The notes below the pieces were generated by a model. It was not told where the DNA came from. It made no database searches and worked only from the letters and a program-made list of their open reading frames with translations. This document shows, piece after piece, positions 10,070 through 22,584 of a DNA stretch of 64,000 bases (positions within the stretch are counted from its first letter, which is position 1; each line of letters starts with the position of its first letter). Position numbers and translations under genes: made by a program. Source of the stretch: Prunus persica (taxonomy: Eukaryota > Streptophyta > Magnoliopsida > Rosales > Rosaceae); NCBI RefSeq assembly GCF_000346465.2, contig NC_034014.1:7131079-7195078 (forward strand), given 5' to 3'.

Positions 10070-10690
10070 TGTCACATCCCGGGATCGGCTCCGCCGTAGC
10101 ACGATATTGTCCGCTTTGGGCCCCCCCTCTCTGGCCCTCACGGTTTTGTTTCTGGGAACTCACGAGCAACTTCCCAGTGGGTCACCCATCCTAGGATTGC
10201 TCTAGCCTCCAACTCGCTTAACTTCGGAGTTCCTACCACTTCGAAGCCAGTGAGCTCCCAAAAGGCCTCGTGCTAGATGGATGCGGGTGTGCACATATAA
10301 GGCACATCACCCCCTCTCCGTTGGTTGATGTGGGATCTTACAATCCACCCCCCTTAAGGGCCCGACGTCCTCGTCGGCACACTCGCACCACACGACAGAG
10401 TGGCTCTGATACCAAATTGTCACATCCCGGGATCGGCTCCGCCGTAGCACGATATTGTCCGCTTTGGGCCCCCCCTCTCTGGCCCTCACGGTTTTGTTTC
10501 TGGGAACTCACGAGCAACTTCCCAGTGGGTCACCCATCTTAGGATTGCTCTAGCCTCCAACTCGCTTAACTTCGGAGTTCCTACCACTCCGAAGCCAGTG
10601 AGCTCCCAAAAGGCCTCGTGCTAGATGGATGCGGGTGTGCACATATAAGGCACATCACCCCCTCTCCGTTGGTTGATGTGGGATCTTACA
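10070..10690 (-). mobile_element. Complete Cassandra TRIM retrotransposon (5S-rRNA-bearing LTRs)
   Basis: Two 273-bp direct repeats, 10070-10342 and 10418-10690, both start TG and end CA. They are flanked by a 5-bp duplication CTCCT (10065-10069, 10691-10695). The 75-bp interior carries TGGTATCAGAGCC read on the minus strand (within 10402-10414) next to the right-hand LTR. This is the initiator-Met tRNA primer-binding site, so the element runs right to left. A purine tract (minus strand of CCACCCCCCTTAAGGGCCC) borders the other LTR. Each LTR holds a block matching the complement of 5S rRNA (ACTTCCCAGTGGGTCACCCATCC, then CGCTTAACTTCGGAGTTC), which defines Cassandra. It has no coding capacity and depends on other elements for reverse transcription. 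I find only two LTR differences, both C/T (10191 vs 10539, 10241 vs 10589), so insertion is recent. Confidence 0.95.
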
Positions 10691-10695
10691 CTCCT

Positions 10696-11430
10696 CAACA
10701 CCTTATTGCCAAAGATATGTTTGCGATATGATTGTGACTTTGCCGATATAGAAAATCAAAGTACCACAGTAGGATCACCAATTCGGACACCAAGGAAAAT
10801 AGCTTTAATTGGTTTCACATTACATAAAGCCTCCAAACCAGACTTGAAATCTAAGTGAATGATATCTAGTTGCAAACCATAGCTGCTTAAATAAAAATAT
10901 GTCAATTTAAGGCTACAATCATATCGTAGACATATCTATGGCTAAAATTTCTTTTAATACGCTAGTTTGTTTGATGATGGTAACTTACATATTAATTTAA
11001 CTATCAACATTTCTCTATCAAAACCTAACAGTTTATTCTGAAATTTTTAATAATAATAATAATAATAATAAAATAGTGCTACACATTTGACAACAGTGTT
11101 TTTATCTATTTAAGTAATATGAGGTTGAGGTGAACTTAGAGTGGTGAGGAGCAATAAAGCGGGGTGTAAGGTGTGAGGTTGATGAGTTTTTTATTTTATT
11201 TTTTCTGTTAGGTGCATATTTAGAGATAGTTTGGGAAGATAATTAATTTTTTTTTATAGAAATTGTGAAAATTTGAATTAGATGTTGGGGTGAACTTAGA
11301 ATATAGGATGAACATAGAGAAGTGTAGAGTTTAAATAGAAAACTCTATTTATTTCTTCATTAGTGTGGAAGAAAAATAAATTTGAAAGACTTCTTGGGAG
11401 AGAAACATATGGGAAGCAATAACTTTTAAT
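10696..11430. other. AT-rich intergenic DNA with (TAA)n microsatellite
   Basis: No gene is seen. A (TAA)n/(AAT)n run lies at about 11048-11072. Two similar phrases (GAGGTTGAGGTGAACTTAGA, GTTGGGGTGAACTTAGAATA) suggest an eroded repeat. Confidence 0.4.
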
Positions 11431-11438
11431 AAACCAAA

Positions 11439-11572
11439 GGAGTTAGTGGGTATAACTTTTAGTTGGTTGAACTCTTCCACTTTTATTCATGTGGGCAGAG
11501 GTTCGAAACCCCCAAATGCCGAATAAATATTTGTGTAAATTCCCCTCCCCAAATCGCTTGTACTAAAAAAAC
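11439..11572 (+). mobile_element. tRNA-derived SINE with AAACCAAA target duplication
   Basis: AAACCAAA at 11431-11438 is repeated at 11573-11580, after the tail CTAAAAAAAC. The body carries a tRNA-like B box (CAGAGGTTCGAAACCCCC) and the tail block CCCCTCCCCAAATCGCTTGT. The same tail occurs in the SINE at 44622-45204, so they are one family. Confidence 0.7.
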
Positions 11573-11990
11573 AAACCAAATGAATTTAAGATTTTAAAAT
11601 ACCAATAGATATAGCAATTACTAAGAATTTTTTTTTTCAATCTTTTAATTTTTAATAGAAAATTTAATCATAAGGACATTTTATATATATTCTCTTGTTA
11701 ATTTTTGAGAATTCTCCATTTCAACTAAGAGTAAGAAGAACAACAGAATATAACAAACATGTTTCACTAGATCTATAGTATAAAATCAATGTATATATTT
11801 ACGCATATAAACCCTAAACATCGCTTGAGAGAAAAAAAAATTCTAGAAAATCTCGTGTGGTTTCACGCAAGTAGCTTAAGAGAAGATATTCTTTGAAACA
11901 TAAGGCTCGTTTGGGAGTGATTATAGATAGATCAAAATCACTCATGGGAAGAAACACCTCACATGCGCTTCTCTATATAATCACTTTAAT

Positions 11991-12707
11991 GGCTCGTTTA
12001 GGAGTGATTATGAATAGGCCAAAAAGCACTTATGTGAAGAATCACTTCTTTATATAATCACTTTAAGTGGTTTTAAGTGATTTTATGGAGAAACACATGG
12101 AATGTGCTTCTCCCCATAATCACTTATTAAAATCACTTAGGCTCCATTTGGTTCACGGAACAAATTTGAGGATAAATCACTTCCCATACCATTTCCCAAG
12201 AGATGAGAAATGAAGATTCCTTTCCCATGTTTGGTAATCATGGGAAAGTAACCAAGAAATGCTACTTTATTTCCTTTCACATGTTTGATTTGTGTAGGAA
12301 TGTAAAACAAAGTTTGTTTAATTTTTTAAAATACCCAAGTGAAATCAAATAAAAAAAGAATGCATTTAATGTTATATTGTAATTCAAAATTGTTAATGGG
12401 TACAATATGGTCATGAAAAATGTATATTTAATGTTGGCTCATTTTCCCAAACTTTCCAATGAGGAGGAAAGCAAAACCCAAGGGGGAATGAGGGCTTCAC
12501 TTTCCCTCTTACTTTCCCATGTGCAAGACAACTATTTTCCATGCCTGAACTTACCAAACATGGGAAAGTAAATGATTTCCCATCCTCAAGTCTCATTTCC
12601 CATGAATCAAATGGGGCCTTAAAGTGATTATACATGGAGAAAGCATATGAGAAGTGCTTTTCCTTTTATGTGATTCTGGCTTATTCAAAATCACTCACAG
12701 ACGAGCC
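11991..12707. mobile_element. Inner copy of the same MITE family, itself interrupted
   Basis: The left terminus GGCTCGTTTAGGAGTGATT pairs with AATCACTCACAGACGAGCC at the right end (12689-12707). It is interrupted by the 479-bp element at 12140-12618. Confidence 0.65.
12140..12618. mobile_element. Tourist-like MITE of the 'TTTGGTTCATGG' family, copy 1
   Basis: Termini GGCTCCATTTGGTTCACGGA and CCATGAATCAAATGGGGCC are inverted repeats, with TTA on both sides (12137-12139, 12619-12621). The interior has paired TTTCCCATG/CATGGGAAA motifs. It is non-coding; the open frame 12411-12635 is incidental. Confidence 0.82.
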
Positions 12708-12711
12708 CTAA

Positions 12712-13155
12712 GGCCCCATTTGGTTTACGAAACGGATTTGAGGGAAAATCACTTCCCATGTCATTTCCCAAGGGATAAGAAATGGAAGATTTTTTTTCCA
12801 CGTTTGGTCATGCATGTTTGTTCTGAGTAGGAATGGGAAAACAAAGTTTGTATAATTTTTCAATTATACCCATATTAAATCAAATAAAAAAAGAATGCAT
12901 TTAATGATATATTGTAATTCTAAATTGTTAATAGGGACAAAATGGTCATGAAAAATATGCATTGAATGTTTGCTCATTTTTTCAAACTTTCCCACGAGAA
13001 GGGAAAACAAAACCCAAATTGAGAGAAGGGCTTCACTTTCTCCCTTTACTTTCTCATGTGTCAGACAACCATTTCTTATGTCTGGACTTACTAAACATAA
13101 GAAAACAATTGATTTCCCATTCCCAAGCCTCCTTTCTCATGAACCAAACGGGGTC
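12712..13155. mobile_element. Tourist-like MITE of the same family, copy 2
   Basis: Termini GGCCCCATTTGGTTTACG and CATGAACCAAACGGGGTC are inverted repeats, flanked by TAA at 12709-12711 and 13156-13158. The interior aligns with 12140-12618 (for example GAATGCATTTAATG and ATTGTAATTC). Confidence 0.82.
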
Positions 13156-13318
13156 TAAGTGATTTTAAGTGATTTTGGGGAGAAATACATAGGATGTGAT
13201 TCTCCATAAAATCACCGAAAACCACTTTAGAGTGACTATACGAAGAATCACTTATTATTATTTTTATTTTTGTATAAAAGTGATTATTGATATTTTTAGA
13301 ATCACTTCCAAATAAGCC

Positions 13319-13754
13319 AATATGTTTGTGCATATATTTTGGTGTATATTGGTTAGTTGATTTTCTCTTAGTTCATGGATCAAAATGAACTATTTTAGTA
13401 TGGTGTGGAGTAGTTGTGCTGTGATTTTGTGCTTTAATGTTTATTTTTTGTAAAAGGGGAAAAAGGCCACGCACCTTAAGGTCAGCCACTAAAATCAAAT
13501 TTCACAATCATACAACACCAACACTATGTAGATTGCATTATTTTATACACATAAAAAGTGTCACACATTTCATGCATGCATCAATCATCATATTTCTTTA
13601 ATTCAAATTGATTTTTTATTTTGTCATTAATCTAATGATTTTACCGTGAGGGAAAATCAAAGTAATTCATGAATCATCATAACATGTACCACTTGAAAAA
13701 GTAAAAAAAGAAAAGAAAAGAAAAATGTTAATTTCACCTTATTTGTGGTTTTGT
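13319..13754. other. Intergenic / promoter region of the SAPS gene
   Basis: AT-rich DNA with no gene, probably holding the promoter of the gene at 14127. An A/G-rich run (AAAAAAGAAAAGAAAAG) lies near 13705. Confidence 0.35.

Positions 13755-13793
<39 letters not shown>
13755..13793. repeat. (CT)n microsatellite in the 5' UTR or promoter of the SAPS gene
   Basis: About nineteen CT units, ending in CTGTCTCTCC. Pyrimidine tracts of this kind are common just downstream of plant transcription starts; it lies about 335 bp before the ATG. Confidence 0.8.
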
Positions 13794-13800
<7 letters not shown>

Positions 13801-14126
13801 CATCAGCATTCAGCAATTAGCCAAATAAGCCAACAAGCCGTTTACCCTTTTTGCTCTCACAGCTTATTATTTTTTTGGGGGCTCATTTTCTCTGTCTCTC
13901 GATCTTCACGGCCTTTGCTCCCTCCTCCTCACCTCATCGATCTCTCAAAAGAAAACTAGGGTTTCGACTTTCGAGCTTCAAAGCCACCGACCTCCCCGCC
14001 CCTTCTCTCAAATCCCCACCTCTCGGCTTTGTCCCTGAAGAGGCCCTAGATTTTCTGCTGCTTCTTCTAGGGTTTACAGATCTAAGACAGCTCTTACTTC
14101 CCAGCTCTGCTTTCTCCTTCTTCACC

Positions 14127-17100
14127 ATGTTTTGGAAGCTCACTGCTCTCTCTGCCTCCTCGCCTGTAACTCTATCTTTCTCAATCTCTTTCATTTTAAA
14201 ACCTAGTATGAGCTTCTTATTTTGAAATTTACTGGTCTTCTGTTTGATCAATTTGCTGCTTATTCAGAAGTTTAATTGCTAAATATTTTAGTTTATGTTT
14301 CATCTCTAGCTGAGGGGCGTTTAATTTTTTTGTCTTATTGCAATTTACTTTTGACTGATCGGACTTAGCTGTATTAGTTTTCGAAGTTGAATGAACAACT
14401 GGTTTTAGTAAGCAGTATTTTCCAGGATTTGTTTTGTACTTTACAAGTGACGTCTTTTATTAATCTAATTGTGATTAAAGTAGGTGAGCTTAAATTTTCT
14501 AAATTTGGGATATGTGGTTGCCCTCTTCTTGGTTGCTGAGAGAACTTAAGGATATGTGATTACCCTCTGTTTGGTTGCTGAGAAAAATTAAGCATATGTG
14601 ATTACCCTCTGGTTGGTTGCTGAGAAAACTTAAGGATATGTGGTTACCCTCTATTTGGCTGCTGCTCACTGTAGCAGCTTCTAGTTCCTATGTGATTACG
14701 AGGGGTACTGCCTTTTAATATTTGGCCAGCTATAAACATGAGTAACAGTGTTCGACTGTTGTAGTTTCAAGTAACACAGGTTTCTTAGCTTACTACTGCA
14801 GGATTTTTATTCTTATGCCCGCTAATTGTTATCGTTGTTTTCTCTTCTGTTTTTTCTCCTTTACAGGTGGAGTCGGTGCTAGACAAGGAGAATTTTACAC
14901 TGGATGAGCTTCTGGATGAAGAAGAAATTATCCAAGAATGCAAAGCTTTAAACACTCGTCTCATTAATTTGTAATGTCTCGTTGTTTTCCTCTGTAGGGC
15001 TTGTACTGTTCCGCATATTATCAACTTCCCTATTGTATATATTACAAGTCAATACCAGAATTTGTTCTTTTTCCTTACAATTTTCTTGAATTTGTGAAGG
15101 AATGAATTGTACATGATATCTTGTATAATATGGAACTTGATTGTGGATGATACATTGATACCCTTGTGTAAGTTTTTGTTTTCAGTTTAAGGGATAGAGC
15201 CCAGGTGGAGCAATTATTGCGTTATATTGTTGAAGAACCTCCTGAGGATGCTGAAAGCAAACGAGCCTTCAAGTATTGTTCCATCTTGACAAAGATTTAC
15301 TTTTGACCTTTTTTATACTTATATTCTAATGTTCAAACTCCAAACTTTTTTGGATTTTTATTTTTGTTGGTCTTGCTTCTGATTATTTGAGTAAACCTGT
15401 TTCATGATTTAGGTTCCCTTTCATTGCTTGTGAGGTTTTTACATGTGAAATTGATGTTATTTTCAAGACTTTGGTGGATGAAGAGGAGGTAATCATGACC
15501 ACATGCTATATTTGAATGAGGAAGTTGATGCATAAAATCTTGTTTAGTATTGATAAAGGCTTATTATGTGCTTGCAGCTAATGAACTTACTTTTCTCCTT
15601 CTTGGAACCAAATCGTCCTCATAGTGCCCTGCTTGCTGGGTATTTTAGTAAGGTATTTTTTTATATGATACTGGTAACCTTTTGTCCTACTTGCTCTTCT
15701 CTCAAAACGGGTGTCTTGATCCACTTTTTTTGTGTGGCAACTTTAGGTTGTTGTATGCCTTATGATACGAAAGACAGTCCCACTTATGAATTATGTTCAA
15801 GTAAGTAACTTTTTAACCTTATCTTTATATTGTATATTTTAAAGTTCATGCCAATTTTTTTTTTAAATTTTTATATCAATTGCATGAATGCATGACCAGA
15901 TACTTGGACCTATTGCCTCTTTACATTGCCAGCTTTAGCATCTATAACCCACATTTTTTTGATTGCCATGGTTACCTTTGTTTGTTGGGCCTGCTTCTGT
16001 TGTAGAAACTCCCAGTAGAAGTGAGAGTTTGTTGCTGAAAGTTTAAATCAATATTATCTTTCCAGCCAATCATGACCCTTGATGCCAAAATTTGTGTTGT
16101 TCCGGTATTAATTATTCTTTAATAAAACACCAGTATATTCTGACAATTTAGCTCTTGAAGTAAATCAAGATTTTTAAAAAAAAAAACACGGAGATTATGC
16201 CTAGTGGTTTGGAATATTCTCTGTGTTTGAAGTAATTCCTAATGTTTGGTCTTGTTTAATATCTGAAAGTTCTATGCTTCTTACACACAATTTGGAATTG
16301 GGCTGTGCCAAAAATTAGCTACTTGCCTATGACAATTCTTCCATTGACTGTTGTTTTGGAAAAAAATTTCGAGGCCACTGTTTTAGCTGAGAAATATAGG
16401 TGTTATCCGAAATCCATCTTTTGTTTATTCGTGTAAATGTTGTGGATTACTATCGTTGTTGTTTACAGGCCCATCAGGATGTTTTCCGCCAGTTAGTTGA
16501 TTTGATAGGAATTACATCCATCATGGAGGTAATTAAGAATAAAATTTTCAGAATCAAGTTCAAAGTTTTTCAGATGCTTGTTTGTAGTTCAATCTGAGGT
16601 GTTTTCATGGTACAGGTTTTGGTTCGACTTGTTGGCGCGGATGACCATGTGTATCCCAATTTTATAGATGTGATGCAATGGTTAGCTGAAAGTAATCTGC
16701 TAGAAATGATCGTAGATAAATTGAGCCCTTCTGTAAGTTGGAAGATTATATTCTTGTTTATCAGTATAATTTTTTCTTTCAGTCGTTCTACATATTTATG
16801 GAACATATTTGTTTAATGAATACTTAGTTATGCACTTGTAGCATCCATAGCCATTATGCATATCCCAGGTTACATTTTGTTTTCTTTTGTCATTCTGGTC
16901 ACAGTACCTTAGAGAAACCATATATGTTAACTAAATAACCTAATGGAGATTTTTTATTATTTGAATGCTCATATGTCTTGTGTATGTCCACTTTTGAGGT
17001 GGATTTCCTCTGTGCACTTCTTTAGATGTTACATAAAGGTGCAGCCTCTTGGATCCAGAAACCATAGTTGAACAGAGAATTGGGAAGTGTTGCATACTTT

Positions 17101-20100
17101 GTCACCTTAACTGTATGCCTTTGGCCTTTCTAGCTGGAGTTCTAAATGATTTTTATTGTTTTTGGTAAGAATTGATAATGAAAGCGAGACTACTGTGATA
17201 AACTTTTAAATAATTAAATGGAGAATATACTAAATGGTAACTTATAAATGTTTCATCAGGTTAAGAAGTGTGGAACAAATGTTAAATAACTTAGCTCATT
17301 AGCAGCCCTGGTGCATATTGTACATATAACAACTTCCTTTTACTTTTGGATCAGAATTCTCCTGAAGTTCATGCTAATGCAGCTGAGACACTTTCTGCTA
17401 TAACTCGAAATGCCCCATCAGCCCTAGCCAACAAACTTTCTAGCCCAAGGTTTGTAATCGGAGCACTTTTTGGTTGGTTTTGAGTTATTACGTTTCTATA
17501 TATTCTTTATGGGCAATGGTTTTGAGTTCTTAAATAATTCATATGCAGTTTCGTTGCAAGGATTTTTGGTCATGCACTGGAAGATTCACATTCAAAGTCT
17601 AGTCTTGTAAACTCGCTTTCTGTTTGTATCTCTTTGTTGGATCCGAAAAGATCAGCAGTTTCTTCTCCCTTGTTCCATTCTTTTCGGAGTCAACACATGT
17701 ACGAGTCTCCAATCCCTGTTAATCCAGACACTGTCAGTGCAATGTTGCCAAAACTCGGTGAGTGTGCAATTATATCTTGCCATGATTTTTTCCAACTACG
17801 GAAATTTACATTTCTGTAGCTGCATAGCATGTAAAACTAATGTTTTTTTTTGTCTATTTCATTCAGCTTACATCATTATTTCAGTTTTTCAATTACATTT
17901 TCCAACAACAATTTGGAATCTCCATGCTGCTTGTAAATTTTCAATGTAACATGGCCTTTTGTAGCTACTTGAAAGTAGGAAGGGGATAGTGTAGGTCCAT
18001 GGAAGGTAGAGGTAAACTGATTGAACCTCAGAGCGGACAAAGCTTTGGCTTATGACAAGGCTCATATAATAAGGTGAAAAATATTGCCATGTCCGGGGAG
18101 TGATATATCATATTTGAACAAAATCTGAGGGCTCTTAGGATTAATCAGCGGAGTGATACTTTTTCGCTGTCATTGATGCAAGTCTTGCATTATAGTACAG
18201 ATGCCTTAAAAGGAACAGAAGAATTGTTTCTTCAGTATGATTTCAAGATTTAAAGTTTGGTTGTCCAGGTGACTTGCTTATGCTTTTGAATGTGTCGTCG
18301 GATGAGAAAACACTGCCGACAACATACGGAGAGTTGAGGCCTCCACTTGGAAAGTATCGTTTAAAGGTTGGTTTTTTTTAATTTGGCTTGTGCGAGACAG
18401 TTTATTCTCCGTTTTTACCTCGATTGGAGTTGAGACTAGTATTCTGACTGTTGTTAATGTAATAAATTGTTGACAAATTTCAGAATTCAATTCGGTGCTG
18501 GTAGAAATTATTTTTTATTTATAAGAAATTATGTGTCAATGACTTTTCCACCCTAGATCACAGAAAGTGAAAATTGTTAATTATTGGATATTAGAACTGA
18601 CAGTGTCGATTGCCATTTTAACTGTTCTGCAATTTATTTCAGATTGTGGAGTTCATTGCTGTTCTATTGAGATCGGGTAATGAAGATGCAGAAAAGGAAT
18701 TGGTTAGCTCGGGGACCATCCAACGGATCATTGATCTTTTCTTTGAGTAAGCTGTTGCTTCGATTTATTTTATTTTATTTTATTTTGAGATAGTTATTGG
18801 ATATCTAGATTCCTCTCTCTCTCGCTCTCTCTCTCTCTCCCCTGAGGATAGCTTGCCAAGAGACATGTTCTTCTCTTTTGTTACACTGAATGATTTACCT
18901 GTTCATAGTAACTTAATGGGTTGATCTAATTAATGCAGGTACCCCTACAATAACTCATTGCACCATCATGTAGATAGTATCATATCGTCATGTTTGGAAA
19001 GCAAGAGTGATGCTATTGTTGATCATCTCCTTCGAGAGTGTGATTTGATTGGGAAGTTTCTTCAAACAGATAAACATCCTCTTCTGTCTGGTGATACTAG
19101 CAAGGTAGAGAGATTCAGTAACTGGATAAATGAATACTTGAATGTGGGCTACTTCTTAAATTTCTGACTGTTGTGGCCAAACATTAAATGCTCAACATGC
19201 TAGATATTGTTTATAATGCCATTAATTTCCTTGTTGGATGAGGTGTAATGTCATAGAAAATAGAGCATGCCTAACCTTAAATGGAGTTTGGATTTGTGCA
19301 ATAGCATGTAGTTACATATATTGGTGATTACCTATACTTGGCTGTTGATTTTTTTTCATGCTCTGATAGTTTGAATTTTCCCTTGTTATGTAGCCAACGG
19401 TACCAGCTGCTGGTAAATCGGCACCACGGGCAGGAAACCTGGGACACATTACACGAATTTCTAATAAGCTCATTCAGTTGGGAAACAGCCAAAGCCGTGT
19501 TAAGGCATGCCTTCAGGTAGGTTTCAGGTTTAAACTTTGAATTGCTATAAGCATAATGATCACAACTTCTGCTCAAAATTGTGATTTTAACAATGATCGT
19601 ATCTGATCTTTTGTAACTGTTGTAAGCTTCTCTAATTTTTTCACCTTTACCACTCTATTATTGGCAAAACTATGAACATTAGCACTACTTGAGTGGGATG
19701 TTAGTCTTCTTAGTAGCTAATATTTATCTTTAAAATTCTTTGTAAAACAACATTGCTTTGCTTGATCTCTAGGAACATAGCGAATGGAGTGAGTGGCAGA
19801 CTACAGTTTTGCAGGAGCGCAATGCAGTTGAAAATGTTTATCGATGGGCTTGCGGGTATGCTGTTGTGCCATATATCTACTTTGCAATGCACAGTTGTCA
19901 AGTATGATTAGGGGCCATTATGAATAAATTACTGTGTTCTGGTTTATATAGCACTCAATCCGAAGTAATGAATTTAACGGTTGGGTTTAAAATAAGGTGT
20001 TAAAGATACCTACTGTGATGGCGCATTTTGCTTCTTTTAGGGACAGAAATGGTTGTCAAGCCTTATTAAAACGGTCAACTTAGTTAACGATTCTATACAT

Positions 20101-21404
20101 TGATTTTTTTAGTTGGATTTGATCTTCAACTTTCGTTTTGTTTCTCCTTGTTATGCACAGCCGCCCAACTGCTTTGCAAGACAGGACGAGGGATAGTGAT
20201 GACGACGACATGAATGACAGAGATTATGATGTAGCAGCTTTAGCAAATAATCTAAGCCAGGCTTTTAGATACAAAATATATGGGAATGAGGACGCAGGAG
20301 AGGTATCTAGCTGGGTGCATTGTATTTATTAGTTTCAGCTTTTCGTCCTTTTTAGTTTTCCTGTGGGGTAAGGGGATAGAATAGCTTCGCCCGGGAAATT
20401 CGTCCCCTTACTCTTGTTTTTGGTTCCTCCATTTGTTATTGTTGGATGAATGTTTTGAATTCTTTGCATTGCAGGACCATGGAACCCTAGATCGAGATGA
20501 CGAGGTAATTAGTTTGGTCATTTCTACCACTGATGTCTTTCCGTAGTTTCATGTATTGAGCTTGATGGTAACTATTTTTATTTTAACATGAATAAGCTCT
20601 GGATAAAGCTCTGAGGCAGAAACATGATAAACCATGAAAACATGTTTAATTTTTTTATTTTTCTTTTTGTAAAAGTAAATATTTGGTTTCATTGCATCCT
20701 GAAATGAGTTGATTTGATTTGTAACATACAGGATGTCTACTTTGACGATGAATCTGCTGAAGTAGTTATATCATCCTTGCGGCTTGGTGATGACCAGGGA
20801 AGGTGAGTATTTTGGTTCTTATATCAAGGAAAACAAACTCCGTATGCCACCAGTTTAGGTTTAGTAGAAATACATTGGATGCATGGTCTATAATGATTTG
20901 CAACATTTTCCAAACTCTGTATAGCCCCTAGTGGCTGGACTTCCCGACCCAAAAACACAAAATATCCACAAGAAAAATGAAAAAAGAGATGTACTAAAAC
21001 TTTAATTATATACACAGTAATGACAATAATTTAACATGGTTCAAATGGTACAAGACTCCCAGACAATACGGAAAAGGATACCAATTAGTCTCCAGGCTTA
21101 TAGGTTGAATCTGATTCAATATACTAAATACAGAAGAGATTGACTTTTTCACATCTTCATTCAGAGATCATCCTTGCAAACAATCATACAAATTGAAAAT
21201 CATTAAGGCATCTAATTGAGACCAACAAAATCAATGACCATGGTGCTTCAATAAAGTACTTCAATTTCAATAATTTAATTAAATGGTCAAATGATATCGG
21301 ATTCAAGTGATTTTTTTGTAGAGATGATCTTTGAATGAAAATCTACAAAATAGAAATACAATGAGTGGGCCCTACAAGGGTGTCCCTCAAATAAGCGTAT
21401 TTGA

Positions 21405-21477
<73 letters not shown>

Positions 21478-22584
21478 CACTTTTCATTTGTCAAATAGTC
21501 TAGTATTTTGTCAAACTATGAATTAGGGTTGATATGGTGTGGAGTCATTTCTGAAGTCACTTTCCCAACTGATAATTTGACAAAAAAGAACATGCAACAG
21601 TTTCTGTATACATGTGCTTGTAGTGCCTGAAATGGTTGGCAATGATTGTCATGAATTTTCTATCTCTAGTTCTGGCAATGATGTCTTCACAATGTTGTGC
21701 ATCATAAGTGTAGCTGTAGAATCAATTATGTAATGGCGATGCTGAATAGTATTAATCCTGAATGCAGCAGTTTATTTACAAATTCCAACTGGTTTGCATT
21801 CCAAGATGATAGAATGAGTAATGCACCAGTGGGCACATCAGAGATGGAGGAAGTAAACTTGAATGGGACTGCGAATGGTGGTAATAGCAGTAGTGATGAT
21901 GAGGTTGTGGTAGGGGAGGATGATGAATTGGCCGGAAGTAAAGACTCTGTCGATGGCACATCCACTTCCAACAAAAACCTTATGAATGGATTTAATGGGA
22001 ACAGTGGAAACATGAACCCAGACGGTGAGAACGCAAGTGCCTCCCATGATATGGGTGGATTCTTCAGATTTGAGGCAACTGACAATGAGGATTTGTTTGG
22101 AGACAGGCCTTTGCCCGAATGGGTGGGATGGAGTGAATCATCAGATTTGCAAGTCGGTGGTGCAAGTATAAATCCATTCGAGGATCATGATGACTCAGAT
22201 GTCAATCCTTCCAGTCATGCCGAGGTAGTGGTGCCTGATGCTAGTGTGCCTTCAAGTGGAGAATCTGCTCTTTCAAATGGCTCTCCCTCCTCCACTGCTT
22301 CTACTGCAGGATCGCCGGGTAGTGATGGGAGCCAACGATCAGCTGCAGTGCCATCATTGTTTGAAGAGGATGTTGAATTTGTTGGCGTCGAACTAGAAGG
22401 TACTGAGAAGGCTATGGAGCAGGCTCTTAAAGAGGGCATAGTAGGGGAGGCAGGGCCGTTGAAGAAAAACATTATGCCAAAGGTGCCAGAAAAGGACAAC
22501 TCCGACGATGGTGGGCCTGCAAATAAGGAGTTCAATGATGCAAATTATTGGAGGGTTGATCAGGAGGTTGCTGTTTTGGAGTGA
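14127..22584 (+). CDS. SIT4 phosphatase-associated (SAPS domain) family protein, putative PP6 regulatory subunit
   Basis: Nineteen exons: 14127-14165, 14867-14970, 15186-15272, 15413-15488, 15578-15652, 15747-15800, 16469-16528, 16616-16732, 17355-17449, 17549-17757, 18269-18366, 18643-18746, 18939-19104, 19394-19516, 19773-19855, 20161-20302, 20475-20504, 20732-20802 and 21768-22584. All phases join, giving 2550 nt, 849 aa. The N-terminus MFWKLTALSASSPVESVLDK, then FTLDELLDEEEIIQECKALN, LRDRAQVEQLLRYIVEEPPE and LEPNRPHSALLAGYFSKVV define the SAPS helical-repeat domain (about residues 1-530). The C-terminal third is acidic and serine-rich (many D/E/S/G runs) and probably disordered. In yeast and animals these proteins bind and direct the Sit4/PP6 catalytic subunit; the same role in plants is inferred. 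Exon 1 is only 13 codons, preceded by a long leader. The last intron (20803-21767) contains a MITE fragment and a (CT)n(TA)n tract. Confidence 0.95.
21158..21405 (+). mobile_element. Truncated MITE in the last SAPS intron, same family as 61147-61550
   Basis: TTCATTCAGAGATCATCCTT through GTGTCCCTCAAATAAGCGTA aligns along its length with 61255-61525. Shared stretches include GATATCGGATTCAAGTGATT and TTGTAGAGATGATCTTTGAA. The left terminus is missing and the right end abuts a (CT)n(TA)n tract, so the element is incomplete. Confidence 0.75.
21409..21474. repeat. Compound (CT)n(TA)n microsatellite in an intron
   Basis: About 18 CT units run into about 15 TA units, next to the MITE fragment. Related full-length DNA at 61147-61550 is also embedded in (TA)n. 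Confidence 0.9.

Larger units (their letters stand above)
11904..13318. mobile_element. Outer copy of a hairpin-forming MITE, host of nested insertions
   Basis: The left terminus GGCTCGTTTGGGAGTGATT (11904-11922) mirrors the right end AATCACTTCCAAATAAGCC (13300-13318). Between them the text AAGTGATTTTAAGTGATTTT and 'CTTCTCCATAAAATCAC' repeats in both orientations. The segment 11991-12707 is a second copy of the same family. Two elements of another family sit at 12140-12618 and 12712-13155. Confidence 0.65.

Noticed and set aside
10270..10542. 90-codon frame
   Set aside because: It spans the Cassandra LTR and interior, which are non-coding.
14867..14970. Exon 2 of SAPS ending at ...AATTTG
   Set aside because: GT at 14971 with the next exon at 15186 restores the conserved LINFLRDRAQ reading; the alternative lacks a GT donor.
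21697..21767. Extension of the last SAPS exon upstream to the ATG at 21697
   Set aside because: The acceptor at 21766-21767 gives exact phase with exon 18; the extra codons are intron sequence.
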